From an uncultured cyanobacterium (lineage in GTDB: Bacteria; Cyanobacteriota; Cyanobacteriia; PCC-6307; Cyanobiaceae), in NCBI GenBank assembly GCA_903921295.1, contig CAIXOZ010000089.1, positions 1 through 22,903 of the forward strand: 22,903 bases of DNA. The letters are read 5' to 3'. The stretch's first letter is position 1, and each line of letters starts with the position of its first letter. Below, piece after piece: positions 13,193 to 21,327 of the stretch. The translations under genes were made by a program, and so were the position numbers. The notes below the pieces were generated by a model, which was not told the DNA's origin, searched no databases, and was given only the letters and a program-made list of their open reading frames with translations.

Positions 13193-14712
13193 TCGCTGCT
13201 TTCCAGGCTCGGCACCAGCGCCAGGGCCGCCACAAGCCCCAGCAGCAGAATCAGGCCCGAGGGCAGCAGCGCCGCGGCCAGCCGTTCATCGCTGGCGTAC
13301 TGATACACGCGCACCGCCAGGGTGTCGGCATCAAAATCCCGCAGGGCAAAGGTGAGCGGCAGTTCCTTCACCGTGTCCACGAACACCAGCAGGCTGCCCA
13401 CCAGCAAGGGCCGGCGCAGCAGCGGCAGGTGCACCCGCCAGAGCACCACCGGCCACGGGCAGCCGAGACAGATCGCCGCTTCATCCACGGAGGGGGGCAG
13501 GCGCTCAAGGGCCGCATCGAGGGTGCCTTTGGACACGGCCAGAAAACGATCGGTGTAGCCCCAGATCAGCAGCAGCGCTGCCGGCAGGGCGAGCCCACCG
13601 CCCACCGCCATCAGGCCGAGGGCGAGCACGCTGCCGGGGATGGCATAGCCGAGGCTGGCGCTGTGGGTCAGCACCGCCAGGGGCCGGGCTGGGATCCAGC
13701 GGCGGCTGATCGCCAGCAGCAGGCCAGTCGCCACGGCCAGGGCGGCGGCCACCATGGCGAGGCCGAAGCTGCGGCCGCAGAGCTGCAGCAGTTCCACTCC
13801 GCCCGCGCCGAGCAGACCGTCGCCGGCGGGTTGATCGAGGCTGGTGAGCATCCAGGTCAGTGGCAACCCCAGGGAGAGCAGGGGCGGTACGAGGGTGATC
13901 AGCTGGGCGGCCCGCTGCCGCCAGCCCCGCAGAGGCCACGGCTGCAGGGGCTGGTTGGAGCCGGCCGGGCTCCAGCGGCGGCTGCGGCGGCGCAGGCCCC
14001 GCTCCATGGCCACCAGCAACAGCACGATCACCATCGCGAGCAACGCCAGCGCCACGGCCCCCGGCAGCTCGCCCTCGGCCTGCCAGCGCTCGAGGATGCC
14101 GCCGGTGAGGGTGGGAACACCGAGCAGCTGCACGGCGCCGAGGTCATTGACCACCTCCATGCCACTGAGGGCGACACCGGTGCCGATCGCCGGTAGGGCC
14201 ATCGGCAGGGCGACCCGCAGGAAACTGCCCCAGGGGCCGACCCCCAGCAGCCGGCAGACCTCCTGCTGGCTGCCACCGCCACTGCCGAACTGCTCGGTGG
14301 ACAGCAGGAAGACGTAGGGGTAGGTGCCGAGCGCGAGCACCAGCACCGCCCAGCCCTCCCCCTGCAGGCGCAGCCCCCAGCGACTGGCCAGGTCCACCAT
14401 CGTCGCCGCCAGCAGATAACTGGGCGTGGCCAGCGGCAGGAGCTGGGCGATCCGCAGCCAGCGGCGCCCGGGAAACCGGCATCGCGCCGTCAGCCAGCCG
14501 TTCACCGTGCCCAGCACGCCGCCGAGGCCGGCCACGCCAGCCACCAGCGCGATCGTGTTCAGCAACTCCCTCCGGCCGGAGCTGCCGAGCTGGAGCAGGC
14601 CCCCGGCCTGCCCCTGGAGCGCCAGGAGCAGCAGGGCCAGCACCGGCAACAGGGCCAGCGCTGCGATCGTCAGGGTGGAGAGGCCGAGCCAGCGGCGCGA
14701 AACGGTGATCAA
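13159..14712 (-). CDS. futB: Iron(III) ABC transporter permease FutB
   Basis: Fused double permease of the ferric iron importer, 517 aa, about 12 membrane segments. Two binding-protein-dependent transport domains are visible, each with an EAA-type loop for FutC docking: EVCRLLGVGPWGSFLRVALP in the first half and DEAAICLGCPWPVVLWRVHLP in the second. Conserved FbpB/FutB blocks include PLATPSYLLA, EVVNDLGAVQLLGV and VDTVKELPLTFALRDFDADTLAVRVYQYASDE. The start is TTG at 14712, four bases after the stop of futA, with GAGG just upstream, so it is translationally linked to futA. Its end overlaps futC (opposite strand). Very GC-rich. Confidence 0.93.
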   Translation of the reverse strand: MITVSRRWLGLSTLTIAALALLPVLALLLLALQGQAGGLLQLGSSGRRELLNTIALVAGVAGLGGVLGTVNGWLTARCRFPGRRWLRIAQLLPLATPSYLLAATMVDLASRWGLRLQGEGWAVLVLALGTYPYVFLLSTEQFGSGGGSQQEVCRLLGVGPWGSFLRVALPMALPAIGTGVALSGMEVVNDLGAVQLLGVPTLTGGILERWQAEGELPGAVALALLAMVIVLLLVAMERGLRRRSRRWSPAGSNQPLQPWPLRGWRQRAAQLITLVPPLLSLGLPLTWMLTSLDQPAGDGLLGAGGVELLQLCGRSFGLAMVAAALAVATGLLLAISRRWIPARPLAVLTHSASLGYAIPGSVLALGLMAVGGGLALPAALLLIWGYTDRFLAVSKGTLDAALERLPPSVDEAAICLGCPWPVVLWRVHLPLLRRPLLVGSLLVFVDTVKELPLTFALRDFDADTLAVRVYQYASDERLAAALLPSGLILLLGLVAALALVPSLESSDQRAWTQADPG

Positions 14713-14716
14713 GGCC

Positions 14717-15745
14717 TCAGTTCCAGCCGTTGGCTTCCATCAGCTTCACCGCCTGGCGGTTGCTGGCGCCCAGCTGGGCGGCGGATAGCCCATCAGCCCG
14801 GAACGGACCGAAGCGCTTCAGTTCCTTGTTGTCGCCGTAGCCCTTGAGGGGATATTCGTCGTTGGCCTCCGCGTAGCCACGGCCGCCGCTCGGGGAGGCC
14901 AGAAATTCGATCAGTTGCAGCGCCGCCTGGGGATCCCTGGCGTAGCGGGTCACCCCGGCGCCACTGATGTTCACGTGGGCGGGGTTGGGGAAGATCAGGC
15001 GGACGCCGGAGGCCAGGCGCTGATCGGCGCCGCCGCTGCCCCCCGAGAGCATCCGGGCCACGTAGTAGGTGTTCACCAGGGCGGCGCCGCAGTCGCCACG
15101 GCCCACGGCCCGGATCAGGGGGGTGTCGGAGCTGAAGTAGGCCTGGCTGACATTGGCGGTCATGCCCTTGATCCAGGCGCTCGTCGCCGGCGCCCCCCGC
15201 AGGATCAGCTGATCCGCCACCAGCGACTGGTTGTACACGCTCTTGCGATCGCGCAGGCAGAGCTTGCCCTTCAGGGCGGGGCTGGCCAGATCGGCGTAGG
15301 TGCGGATCGATGCCGGCGACACCAGCTTCGGGTTGACGATCACCGCCCGCACCCGACGGGTCAGGCCGTACCAGCGGCCCTGGGGATCGCGCAGGCTAAG
15401 GGGCACATCCCGCAGCAGTGCCGCCGAACGGCTGCGTTGAAGCAGGCCCAGATCGGCCGCCCGCGTCAGTCGGGCCGCATCAACGAGCACGAGCACATCA
15501 GCCTGGCTGTTGCTGCCCTCCGCGCGCAGGCGTTCGATCAGGGCGTCGTCCTTGGCTTCGAGCAGCTTCACCTGGATGCCGGTGGCCTTGGTGAAGGCCT
15601 GATACAGGGCTTTGTCGGTGTTGTAGTGACGGCCGGAGTAGACGCCGATCTCCCGCGCCGAAGCAGCGATCGGTAGCGCCAGGCCGACCAGGGCCAGGGC
15701 CCTGGCAAGGGGGCGCCAGCGGAGGGGACGGGAGCGGTGGGTCAT
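14717..15745 (-). CDS. futA: Iron(III)-binding periplasmic protein FutA/IdiA
   Basis: Substrate-binding protein that captures ferric iron in the periplasm for FutB/FutC, 342 aa. The signal peptide ends at about residue 30 (ALPIAASA, then REIGVYS). The iron ligands known from FutA proteins can be placed: H40 and Y41 in SGRHYNTD, Y171 in SVYNQSL, and Y227-Y228 in NTYYVARML. Other family blocks are LIFPNPAHVNISGAGVT and the C-terminal FGPFRADGLSAAQLG. Full length for the family. It is the first gene of the futA-futB pair, divergent from the GAF-GGDEF gene with a 215-base gap in which I could not see a Fur-like box. IdiA/FutA proteins are also reported to act at photosystem II under iron stress; that cannot be judged here. 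Confidence 0.94.
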   Translation of the reverse strand: MTHRSRPLRWRPLARALALVGLALPIAASAREIGVYSGRHYNTDKALYQAFTKATGIQVKLLEAKDDALIERLRAEGSNSQADVLVLVDAARLTRAADLGLLQRSRSAALLRDVPLSLRDPQGRWYGLTRRVRAVIVNPKLVSPASIRTYADLASPALKGKLCLRDRKSVYNQSLVADQLILRGAPATSAWIKGMTANVSQAYFSSDTPLIRAVGRGDCGAALVNTYYVARMLSGGSGGADQRLASGVRLIFPNPAHVNISGAGVTRYARDPQAALQLIEFLASPSGGRGYAEANDEYPLKGYGDNKELKRFGPFRADGLSAAQLGASNRQAVKLMEANGWN

Positions 15746-15960
15746 GGGAGCCGACGGGGCCGCGGTAGCGGCTGATCACTGCGTCGAACCCTACGAAGCC
15801 CGTCGATGCCGAGCCCCGAGCATCCGGCAACAGCCCGGGTGCCCTAGGTCACACCCTGCCGTGCTCAGCATCAGGGTCCGCCCGTTCGGTTCAGATCTCC
15901 GTTCGCCGGGGCCGTTCGTTCCGTCGAGGGGGGAGTTCCGCTGCGTCAGCGCCTGAACCC

Positions 15961-16992
15961 ATGCTTACGCTTCGCCGTCCGACAGGCGCCAGGGGGGCGA
16001 TGGCACCCTTTCCCGATTTCCCGATTCCGGCCGATGAGCTGCAGCGGCTGCGCGATCTGGAGCGCCATGGACTTGAGGGCACCAGCCCCACCCCTTCCCT
16101 GACCCTGATCGTTGATCTTGCCAGCGACATCCTGGAGATGCCGATCGCCCTGGTGTCCCTGGTGGATGAACGGCGCCAGTGGTTCTTTGCCCGCGCCGGT
16201 CTCGAGGCCACGGAAACGCCCCGCAGCATGGCCTTCTGCGCCCATGCGATCGCCGGCGATTCGATGCTGGTGGTGCCTGATGCTCTCGAGGATCCCCGCT
16301 TCAACACCAATCCGCTGGTGCTCGAGGCTCCCCATATCCGCTTCTATGCCGGAGCACCGCTGCGCAGCCCGAGAGGGCACAACCTCGGCACGCTCTGCGT
16401 CATCGATCGCCGGCCGCGTCAGCTGAGCGAGCGCCAGGTGCGGCAGCTCGAAGGCCTCGCCGCTCTGGCGATGCGGGAAATCGAGTGGCACCACACGAGC
16501 CTGCTCTGCCCGGTCACCGGTCTGCACGGGCGCACGATGTTCTTCAAGCTGGGCGAGAAGGAACTCGCCCGCGCCCGCGACTGCCAGCGACCCCTGGCGC
16601 TGGTCAATCTCGACATCGACAATTTCCGCCAGGTCAACAATCGCTGGGGCCATCCCGCCGGTGATCAGGTGCTGCATGACTTCTGCCAACTGGCCCGCAC
16701 CCGGCTCGGTGCCGATGATCTGCTGGCTCGGATCGGCGATGAGGAATTCGGGCTGCTGCTTGTGGATCGCGATGATCGCGGCGCCGTGGATCTGGCGGAG
16801 GATCTGCGCCAGTGTGCGGCCGCCATGCCTGGCATCTATTCCGGCTCCGACTATCGCCTGCGCCTGAGCGGGGGGGCCACGGCCCTGGCCGGCCGCGATC
16901 GCAACTTCGCCGACCTCTTCTACCGGGCGGATCGGGCCCTCTATCTCGCCAAGGGGAACGGTCGCGACCAGGTCGCCCTGCTGCAGGTCTGA
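15961..16992 (+). CDS. GAF-GGDEF protein with altered active-site signature
   Basis: Two-domain signalling protein, 343 aa, no membrane segment. Residues about 25-175 are a GAF sensor domain of the type with FCAHAI, DPRFNTNPLV, IRFYAGAPL and LGTLCVIDR; the chromophore-binding cysteine of phytochromes is not evident, so a small-molecule or redox ligand is more likely. Residues about 180-343 are a GGDEF domain (LVNLDIDNFRQVNNRWGHPAGDQVL), normally making cyclic di-GMP from GTP. The signature reads GDEEF (259-263) in place of GG(D/E)EF, with Asp at the second glycine, which in known enzymes contacts GTP. Activity is therefore doubtful. No RxxD inhibitory site precedes it. It lies between the futA and Nramp genes. 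ATG 15961 is chosen; ATG 16000 is possible. Confidence 0.88.
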   Translation: MLTLRRPTGARGAMAPFPDFPIPADELQRLRDLERHGLEGTSPTPSLTLIVDLASDILEMPIALVSLVDERRQWFFARAGLEATETPRSMAFCAHAIAGDSMLVVPDALEDPRFNTNPLVLEAPHIRFYAGAPLRSPRGHNLGTLCVIDRRPRQLSERQVRQLEGLAALAMREIEWHHTSLLCPVTGLHGRTMFFKLGEKELARARDCQRPLALVNLDIDNFRQVNNRWGHPAGDQVLHDFCQLARTRLGADDLLARIGDEEFGLLLVDRDDRGAVDLAEDLRQCAAAMPGIYSGSDYRLRLSGGATALAGRDRNFADLFYRADRALYLAKGNGRDQVALLQV

Positions 16993-17040
16993 GCCGGGCC
17001 CCTTTGCCTAAGTTGGCCCCTGCCGGCCTGCCCTGCCTCC

Positions 17041-18393
17041 TTGCTGCCGACCGATCGCGACGGCGACCCCACGCGTGATCAACGCTCTGATCGCAGACCT
17101 GATTCCAGCGGTTTGAGCCTGCGCGCCAATGTGCTGGTGCCGGCTGGTCTGGGGCCCTGGGCCACGCTGGCACGCGTGTTCGGGCCGGCCACCCTGGTGG
17201 CGGTCGGCTACATGGATCCAGGCAACTGGGCCACCGATCTCAGCGCCGGCTCCAGCAGTGGTTATCGGCTGCTCTGGGTGGTGCTCAGCTCCAGCCTGAT
17301 GGCGCTGTTGCTGCAGTCGCTCTGTTGCCGGCTCGGCATCGCCACCGGCCTGGATCTGGCCCAGGCCTCAGCCCGGTTGCTTCCCCCCTGGAGCCGCCTC
17401 CCGCTCTGGTTGATGGCGGAAGGGGCGATCGTGGCCTGTGATCTGGCCGAGCTCATGGGCAGTGCCATTGCCCTGCAGCTGCTTTTCGGTCTGCCGCTGC
17501 TCGTGGGCGTGGTGCTCACCGCCGCCGACACCTTGCTGTTGCTGACGTTGCAGCGATTCGGCGTGCGTCGGCTCGAGGCTCTGGTGCTGGCGCTGGTGGC
17601 GCTGGTGGCCGGCTGTTTCGCCATCGAGATGGTGCTGCTCAGCCCCGACTGGGGGGAGGTGCTTCAGGGGCTGGTGCCCCGGCCTGATGTCCTGCGGGAT
17701 CCCGATCTGCTGCTGCTCTCGGCGGGAATTCTCGGGGCCACGGTGATGCCCCACAACCTCTACCTGCATTCCTCCCTGGTGCAGAGCCGCCAGTGGGCGG
17801 ATCAGCCCCGGGTGCGGCACCGGGCCCTGCGCTATGCCACGGCCGATGCCCTGGTGGCCCTGAGCCTGGCCGCCCTGGTGAACGGCGCCATCCTGATCCT
17901 GGCCGCCGGCACCTTTCACGGTCGGCCGGGCCCGGTGGTGACCGAACTCTCTGAGGCCTACAGGCTGCTGACACCGCTGCTGGGCACCTCCCTGGCCAGC
18001 CTGCTGTTCGGGGTGGCCCTGCTGGCGGCCGGTCAGAGCTCCACCCTCACCGCCACGATGGCCGGCCAGGTGGTGATGGATGGGTTCCTCAACCTGCGGC
18101 TGCCGGACTGGCAGCGGCGTCTCCTGACCCGGAGCCTGGCCCTGATTCCGGCCGTGCTGTCGCTGATCCTGTTCGGCGATGGATCCACCACCAGCCTGCT
18201 GGTCCTCAGCCAGGTGGTGCTCAGCCTCCAGCTTCCCTTTGCCGTGATTCCGCTGGTGGCCTTCTGCTCAAGGCGTCGGTTGATGGGGGACCTGCTCGCC
18301 CCACTCTGGCTACAGATCATGGGCTGGGGTTGCGCTGCGCTGATCGTGGTGATCAACCTGTCCCTGCTGCTCTCTGTGGTCTGGCCCCGATGA
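17041..18393 (+). CDS. Nramp-family divalent metal transporter (MntH-like)
   Basis: Inner-membrane proton-coupled importer of Mn2+/Fe2+, 450 aa as annotated, about 11 membrane segments. The hallmarks are intact: MDPGNWATD in the first segment (D59, N62) and ATVMPHNLYLHSSLVQSR in the sixth, with the metal-coordinating methionine that favours transition metals over calcium or magnesium. A further AAGQSSTLTATMAGQ block is typical. The start is uncertain: TTG 17041 gives a polar 27-residue N-terminus; an in-frame TTG at 17113 would give MSLRANVLV. Neither has a good ribosome site. It fits the iron/manganese theme of the neighbouring fut genes but has its own transcript. It overlaps the next small ORF by four bases. 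Confidence 0.9.
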   Translation: MLPTDRDGDPTRDQRSDRRPDSSGLSLRANVLVPAGLGPWATLARVFGPATLVAVGYMDPGNWATDLSAGSSSGYRLLWVVLSSSLMALLLQSLCCRLGIATGLDLAQASARLLPPWSRLPLWLMAEGAIVACDLAELMGSAIALQLLFGLPLLVGVVLTAADTLLLLTLQRFGVRRLEALVLALVALVAGCFAIEMVLLSPDWGEVLQGLVPRPDVLRDPDLLLLSAGILGATVMPHNLYLHSSLVQSRQWADQPRVRHRALRYATADALVALSLAALVNGAILILAAGTFHGRPGPVVTELSEAYRLLTPLLGTSLASLLFGVALLAAGQSSTLTATMAGQVVMDGFLNLRLPDWQRRLLTRSLALIPAVLSLILFGDGSTTSLLVLSQVVLSLQLPFAVIPLVAFCSRRRLMGDLLAPLWLQIMGWGCAALIVVINLSLLLSVVWPR

Positions 18394-18503
18394 TTCCCGA
18401 GAACGATCGCCGCCCCCCCTGGCTGAACTGGCTGTTTCTTCTGATCTTCCTTTGGTCGTCGTATCAGCTGGCCGGCTTCTGGTTCGAGAAGCTGCATTCC
18501 TGA
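18390..18503 (+). CDS. Small membrane protein coupled to the Nramp gene (37 aa)
   Basis: 37-codon frame whose ATG (18390) overlaps the stop of the Nramp gene as ATGA, the classical arrangement for translational coupling. The product has a polar, basic start (MIPENDRRPP), a hydrophobic, aromatic segment at about residues 11-31 (WLNWLFLLIFLWSSYQLAGFW) and a short tail FEKLHS. The composition is that of a single-pass membrane peptide and not of a random frame. It is not related to E. coli MntS by eye. It may assist or regulate the transporter; this rests on position alone. Too short for most gene finders. Confidence 0.6.
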   Translation: MIPENDRRPPWLNWLFLLIFLWSSYQLAGFWFEKLHS

Positions 18504-18580
18504 GCCGGAGACCTCGGCTGCTGGATCCATCGGTGCCCAGGGAGCGTCAGCAGCGCACGGTCAGACGCATTCCGAAACGA

Positions 18581-19009
18581 TCAGGACCGCTGCCGCCTCG
18601 GCCGCTTGCGCCTGCCCTGATCCCGCTGGCTCGCCTTGGAGGGGGTTGGGCCGGGGGTTGGGGCCATCCGCGCCGGCATCAGCGGACGCAGCAGCCGGAT
18701 CATGCCCGCCAGCAGCAGCAGCAGGGCCGCGGCGATCGTCAGGAGCACCAACAGGCCCGCCAGCAGCTGACCGAGGCCGAGGCTGAGCTTGGTCAGCCCT
18801 ACCAGCAGATGGTTCAGGCTCTCGCTGAGCAGGAGCACCGCATCGAGGCGCGCCATCAACTGCTGCAACCCTGCCAGCAGGCCGAAACCGAGGCCAAGGC
18901 AGGCCAGGCCGGCCAGGGCCTCCTGCCAGCCCTTCCGGCGTTTCTGGCGGCTGAAGACCGGTCGATCCGAACGGCGAGGCTGGCGCGACGGCGTGCTGGA
19001 GGGCTTCAT
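18581..19009 (-). CDS. Two-helix membrane protein of unknown function
   Basis: 142 aa. The N-terminus (1-26) is strongly basic and serine/arginine-rich; hydrophobic segments span about 28-50 (ALAGLACLGLGFGLLAGL) and 76-108 (LSLGLGQLLAGLLVLL then AAALLLLLAGMIRLL), joined by an amphipathic leucine-rich stretch; the C-terminus (about 115-142) is again very basic (RRKRPRRQRS). Both ends are probably cytoplasmic by the positive-inside rule. ATG 19009 overlaps the stop of the upstream 82-aa gene as ATGA, so the two are translationally coupled. No family recognised. The basic tails might bind nucleic acid or a ribosome, but nothing in the sequence proves it. Confidence 0.65.
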   Translation of the reverse strand: MKPSSTPSRQPRRSDRPVFSRQKRRKGWQEALAGLACLGLGFGLLAGLQQLMARLDAVLLLSESLNHLLVGLTKLSLGLGQLLAGLLVLLTIAAALLLLLAGMIRLLRPLMPARMAPTPGPTPSKASQRDQGRRKRPRRQRS

Positions 19010-19254
19010 GGAAGCAGGGTGTAGCCGGCGCTTCGCATCCAGCGTTCGAATTCCTGAAGCACCAGTTCGTTCGGGCAGTCCACCAGGGAGAGATCCTGCA
19101 CGGTGCAGTCCCCCTGACCGCCATGGTGCAGGGAGAGATGGAAGTTGTCTCCGCTCAGCCCACAGACCTCAGGATCACTGCGCACGACCACGCCCAGATC
19201 GGCGCCGATTCTGGCGACTCGGATACGCAGTTCGGACCAGCTCATCACCGTCAT
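19006..19254 (-). CDS. Small conserved-looking protein, 82 aa, unknown function
   Basis: Soluble 82-aa protein with a mixed alpha/beta pattern: MSWSELRIRVARIGADLGVVV, then DNFHLSLHHGGQGDC, then VDCPNELVLQEFERWMRSAGYTLLP. It has three cysteines (31, 50, 60), two of which could form a metal site or disulfide. Starts at 19254 and 19245 (MSWSEL) are both possible. It is followed directly by the 142-aa membrane protein (ATGA overlap) and preceded by DUF4335 with a 56-base gap, so all four minus-strand genes here may be one operon. I do not recognise a named family. Confidence 0.72.
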   Translation of the reverse strand: MTVMSWSELRIRVARIGADLGVVVRSDPEVCGLSGDNFHLSLHHGGQGDCTVQDLSLVDCPNELVLQEFERWMRSAGYTLLP

Positions 19255-19310
19255 CGTCAGTCAGAAATCCTGCTGGTTCGGTCGCCAGTGTGACCGTCCT
19301 CACGCTTCCG

Positions 19311-19952
19311 TCAACGGGAGGGGGCCAGCTTTCCCGGTGGAGGCGAGAGCGGCTCCTGCCCGGAGCGTTGCGGGGCCGGGGTCGGCAGCAACCAGCTCAG
19401 ACCTGCCAGCACCCCGAGGGCCAGGGCGCCGCCTACCGGTGCCGCCAGGCGTCGATGCAGGGGCAACCGGGCCTGGAGGTCCTTGGCCCGCAGCGGTTGG
19501 GGCACGGGCAGCTGCAGGGCAACCTGCAGCAGAGGGTCGAACCGGAGTCGATCGAGGCAGCGCACCAGATCAGCCAGTTCAGCGTCATCGATTCGCAGGG
19601 TCAACGGCGGCGTATCCGGCTGGCTGCTGCGCAGGGTGAGCTGGTGGCCGGTGCGGCGACGGCCATCGCCAGACTCATGCGGCTCATCGAACGGGGCGAT
19701 CGCCACGGGCGCCTCCGGGCTCCCGAAGGGGCGGGAGATGCCGCTGATCAGGTGCCGGGCGTAGGGCAGCACCGCCTCCGCCATGGCGATCAGATGCTCC
19801 CGGCGCCCCTCGAGTTCAGGCCGTCCGGCCAGTTGGAGCTGCCAGCCGGTGATGATCCCGATCGCCTGGCTGCTCTGGCCTACGGAGACATCCGGGAGAC
19901 CCTCCACCTGCAGCCGGCAGCTGACCTGGTCGTAGCGACGTTGCAGTTTCAT
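19311..19952 (-). CDS. DUF4335 family protein
   Basis: 213-aa cyanobacterial protein of unknown function. The N-terminal opening MKLQRRYDQVSCRLQVEGLPD, followed by the strands GIITGWQLQLAGRPELEGRREHLIAM, is the DUF4335 pattern. A single hydrophobic segment near residues 173-188 (GGALALGVLAGLSWLL) and a Pro-rich tail suggest a C-terminal membrane anchor. The ATG at 19952 shares its A with the stop TGA of the upstream DUF3038 gene (TGATG), so translation is coupled; the open frame upstream of it is a shadow of DUF3038. DUF3038 and DUF4335 genes are commonly paired in cyanobacteria, which supports the call. Confidence 0.82.
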   Translation of the reverse strand: MKLQRRYDQVSCRLQVEGLPDVSVGQSSQAIGIITGWQLQLAGRPELEGRREHLIAMAEAVLPYARHLISGISRPFGSPEAPVAIAPFDEPHESGDGRRRTGHQLTLRSSQPDTPPLTLRIDDAELADLVRCLDRLRFDPLLQVALQLPVPQPLRAKDLQARLPLHRRLAAPVGGALALGVLAGLSWLLPTPAPQRSGQEPLSPPPGKLAPSR

Positions 19953-20530
19953 CAGTTGGCATCCATCAGGCTGGCCTTGAGGCGATCGAAGCCCCCGTCG
20001 CCGGCCCCGAGGGCCAGGCACTGGATCAGCTGGCGGAGCACGCCGCGCTCCAGTGCGGGATCCACGAGGCGTTGGACGCTCGATCGCCTCGGATTCATCC
20101 GTTCCTGCACCAGCTCCGCCAGCCGACCCTGGAACAGCGACCAGCGCTGATCGTTGAGAGCCTCGGGCTCCGAGCTGGAGAGCAGCTGGTGCAGCATCGG
20201 GTAGAGCCGATCGGCAAGGGTGCAGAGGATGCGGATCAGGGCATCCGTCTCCTGTTCAGAAAGGGTCCCCCGACGGGTGACCCGGCGGAGCGGGTTGTGG
20301 CAGCGGGTTTTCCAGAGGGCGACCCGATCGGGGAAGAGGCTCGAGAAACCGAGCTGCTCGGTCATCCAGACCATCGCCTCCCCGCCGTTGAGATCGAGTG
20401 ATTCGACGCTCAGCAACAGCAGATCGAGGCGTTCAAGGCCGCGGCGATTCAGCCGGGTCGGGGGACGTTGGCTGCGCTCGGCCTCAGGGGCGGAGGGATC
20501 AACCGGTGCTGCGGCGGGTGCTTGGGCCAT
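19952..20530 (-). CDS. DUF3038 family protein
   Basis: 192-aa soluble, mostly helical cyanobacterial protein of unknown function. The signature LDLLLLSVESLDLNGGEAMVWMTEQLG (about 35-61) is typical of DUF3038. The N-terminal 25 residues are Ala/Pro-rich and probably disordered. The start is ATG 20530. First gene of a tight minus-strand group (DUF3038, DUF4335, 82-aa, 142-aa), divergent from apt with a 107-base gap. The two DUFs probably form a complex anchored by DUF4335, an inference from the coupled arrangement. Confidence 0.83.
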   Translation of the reverse strand: MAQAPAAAPVDPSAPEAERSQRPPTRLNRRGLERLDLLLLSVESLDLNGGEAMVWMTEQLGFSSLFPDRVALWKTRCHNPLRRVTRRGTLSEQETDALIRILCTLADRLYPMLHQLLSSSEPEALNDQRWSLFQGRLAELVQERMNPRRSSVQRLVDPALERGVLRQLIQCLALGAGDGGFDRLKASLMDAN

Positions 20531-20637
20531 GGCTGCGATGATGCCAGTGCCAGCGACCTTCCGTCACCCAGGCACGGTCAGCGCGTCAGCCGATCACCCC
20601 CTGGCTCCGATCTCCTGCCCGGTTCGCGGGCCTCGCC

Positions 20638-21201
20638 ATGACTGCCTCCACCGGTTTTTCTGCCCAAAGCGCTTCCGATGCCACCGATCTGCGGCGTTAT
20701 GTGCGCGACATCCCCGACTTCCCCAAGCCCGGCATCCTCTTCCGCGACATCACGCCGCTGCTGCGGGACCCCGTGGGCTGGGCCGAAGCAATGCGCCAGC
20801 TCGGTCGTCTCTGTGATCAGCTGCAGCCTGATCTGATCGTCGGCATCGAATCGCGGGGGTTCATCGTCGGCACCGCCCTGGCCACCGACCGTCGGATCGG
20901 GTTTGTGCCCGTCCGCAAGCCCGGCAAACTGCCGGGCGAGGTGGTGGGCATCGATTACGCCCTCGAATACGGCCAGGACCGGCTGGAGATCGTTCGTGAT
21001 GCCCTGGCGGATCAGCCGCGTGTGCTGATCGTGGATGACCTCCTCGCCACAGGTGGCACGGCCGCCGCCTGCGCTGAGCTCGTGGCCGTGGCCGGCGGTC
21101 AGCTCTGTGGTTTCGCCTTTGTGGCCGAGCTGGCGGCGCTGCGCGGTCGTGACCGACTGCCGGCGGAGCAGCCGATCGAATCGCTGATCATCTACGCCTG
21201 A
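20638..21201 (+). CDS. apt: Adenine phosphoribosyltransferase
   Basis: Purine salvage: adenine plus PRPP gives AMP and pyrophosphate. 187 aa, cytoplasmic. Motifs: DIPDFPKPGILFRDITPLL near the N-terminus, ESRGFIVGTALA, KPGKLPGE (flexible loop region), YALEYGQDRLEI and the PRPP-binding loop VLIVDDLLATGGTAAA. The normal bacterial Apt is about 170-180 aa; about 15 residues before the first conserved block (TDLRRYVRDIPDFP) are extra and may be unstructured. ATG 20638 is the only good start. Single gene; no purine operon around. Confidence 0.95.
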   Translation: MTASTGFSAQSASDATDLRRYVRDIPDFPKPGILFRDITPLLRDPVGWAEAMRQLGRLCDQLQPDLIVGIESRGFIVGTALATDRRIGFVPVRKPGKLPGEVVGIDYALEYGQDRLEIVRDALADQPRVLIVDDLLATGGTAAACAELVAVAGGQLCGFAFVAELAALRGRDRLPAEQPIESLIIYA

Positions 21202-21327
21202 TCCCGGCCCTCTGCGCAGGGATCACGGTGCTTTGCGCAGGGATTACAGCGGGCTCGTGATCTGTCCGCCCGCCTCCGGTGCCGCTCTGACCGCCTTGAC
21301 CGCTTCAGCTTTCAGGGCGTTGTCCTG
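21202..21327. other. Intergenic gap after apt with a 14-base direct repeat
   Basis: A 126-base gap between convergent genes. TGCGCAGGGATCAC (21213-21226) recurs as TGCGCAGGGATTAC (21234-21247), one mismatch, at a 21-base period, i.e. two helical turns. No terminator with a T-run was found on either strand. Two copies at two-turn spacing would suit protein binding, but the location after a gene makes chance duplication equally likely. Confidence 0.4.
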
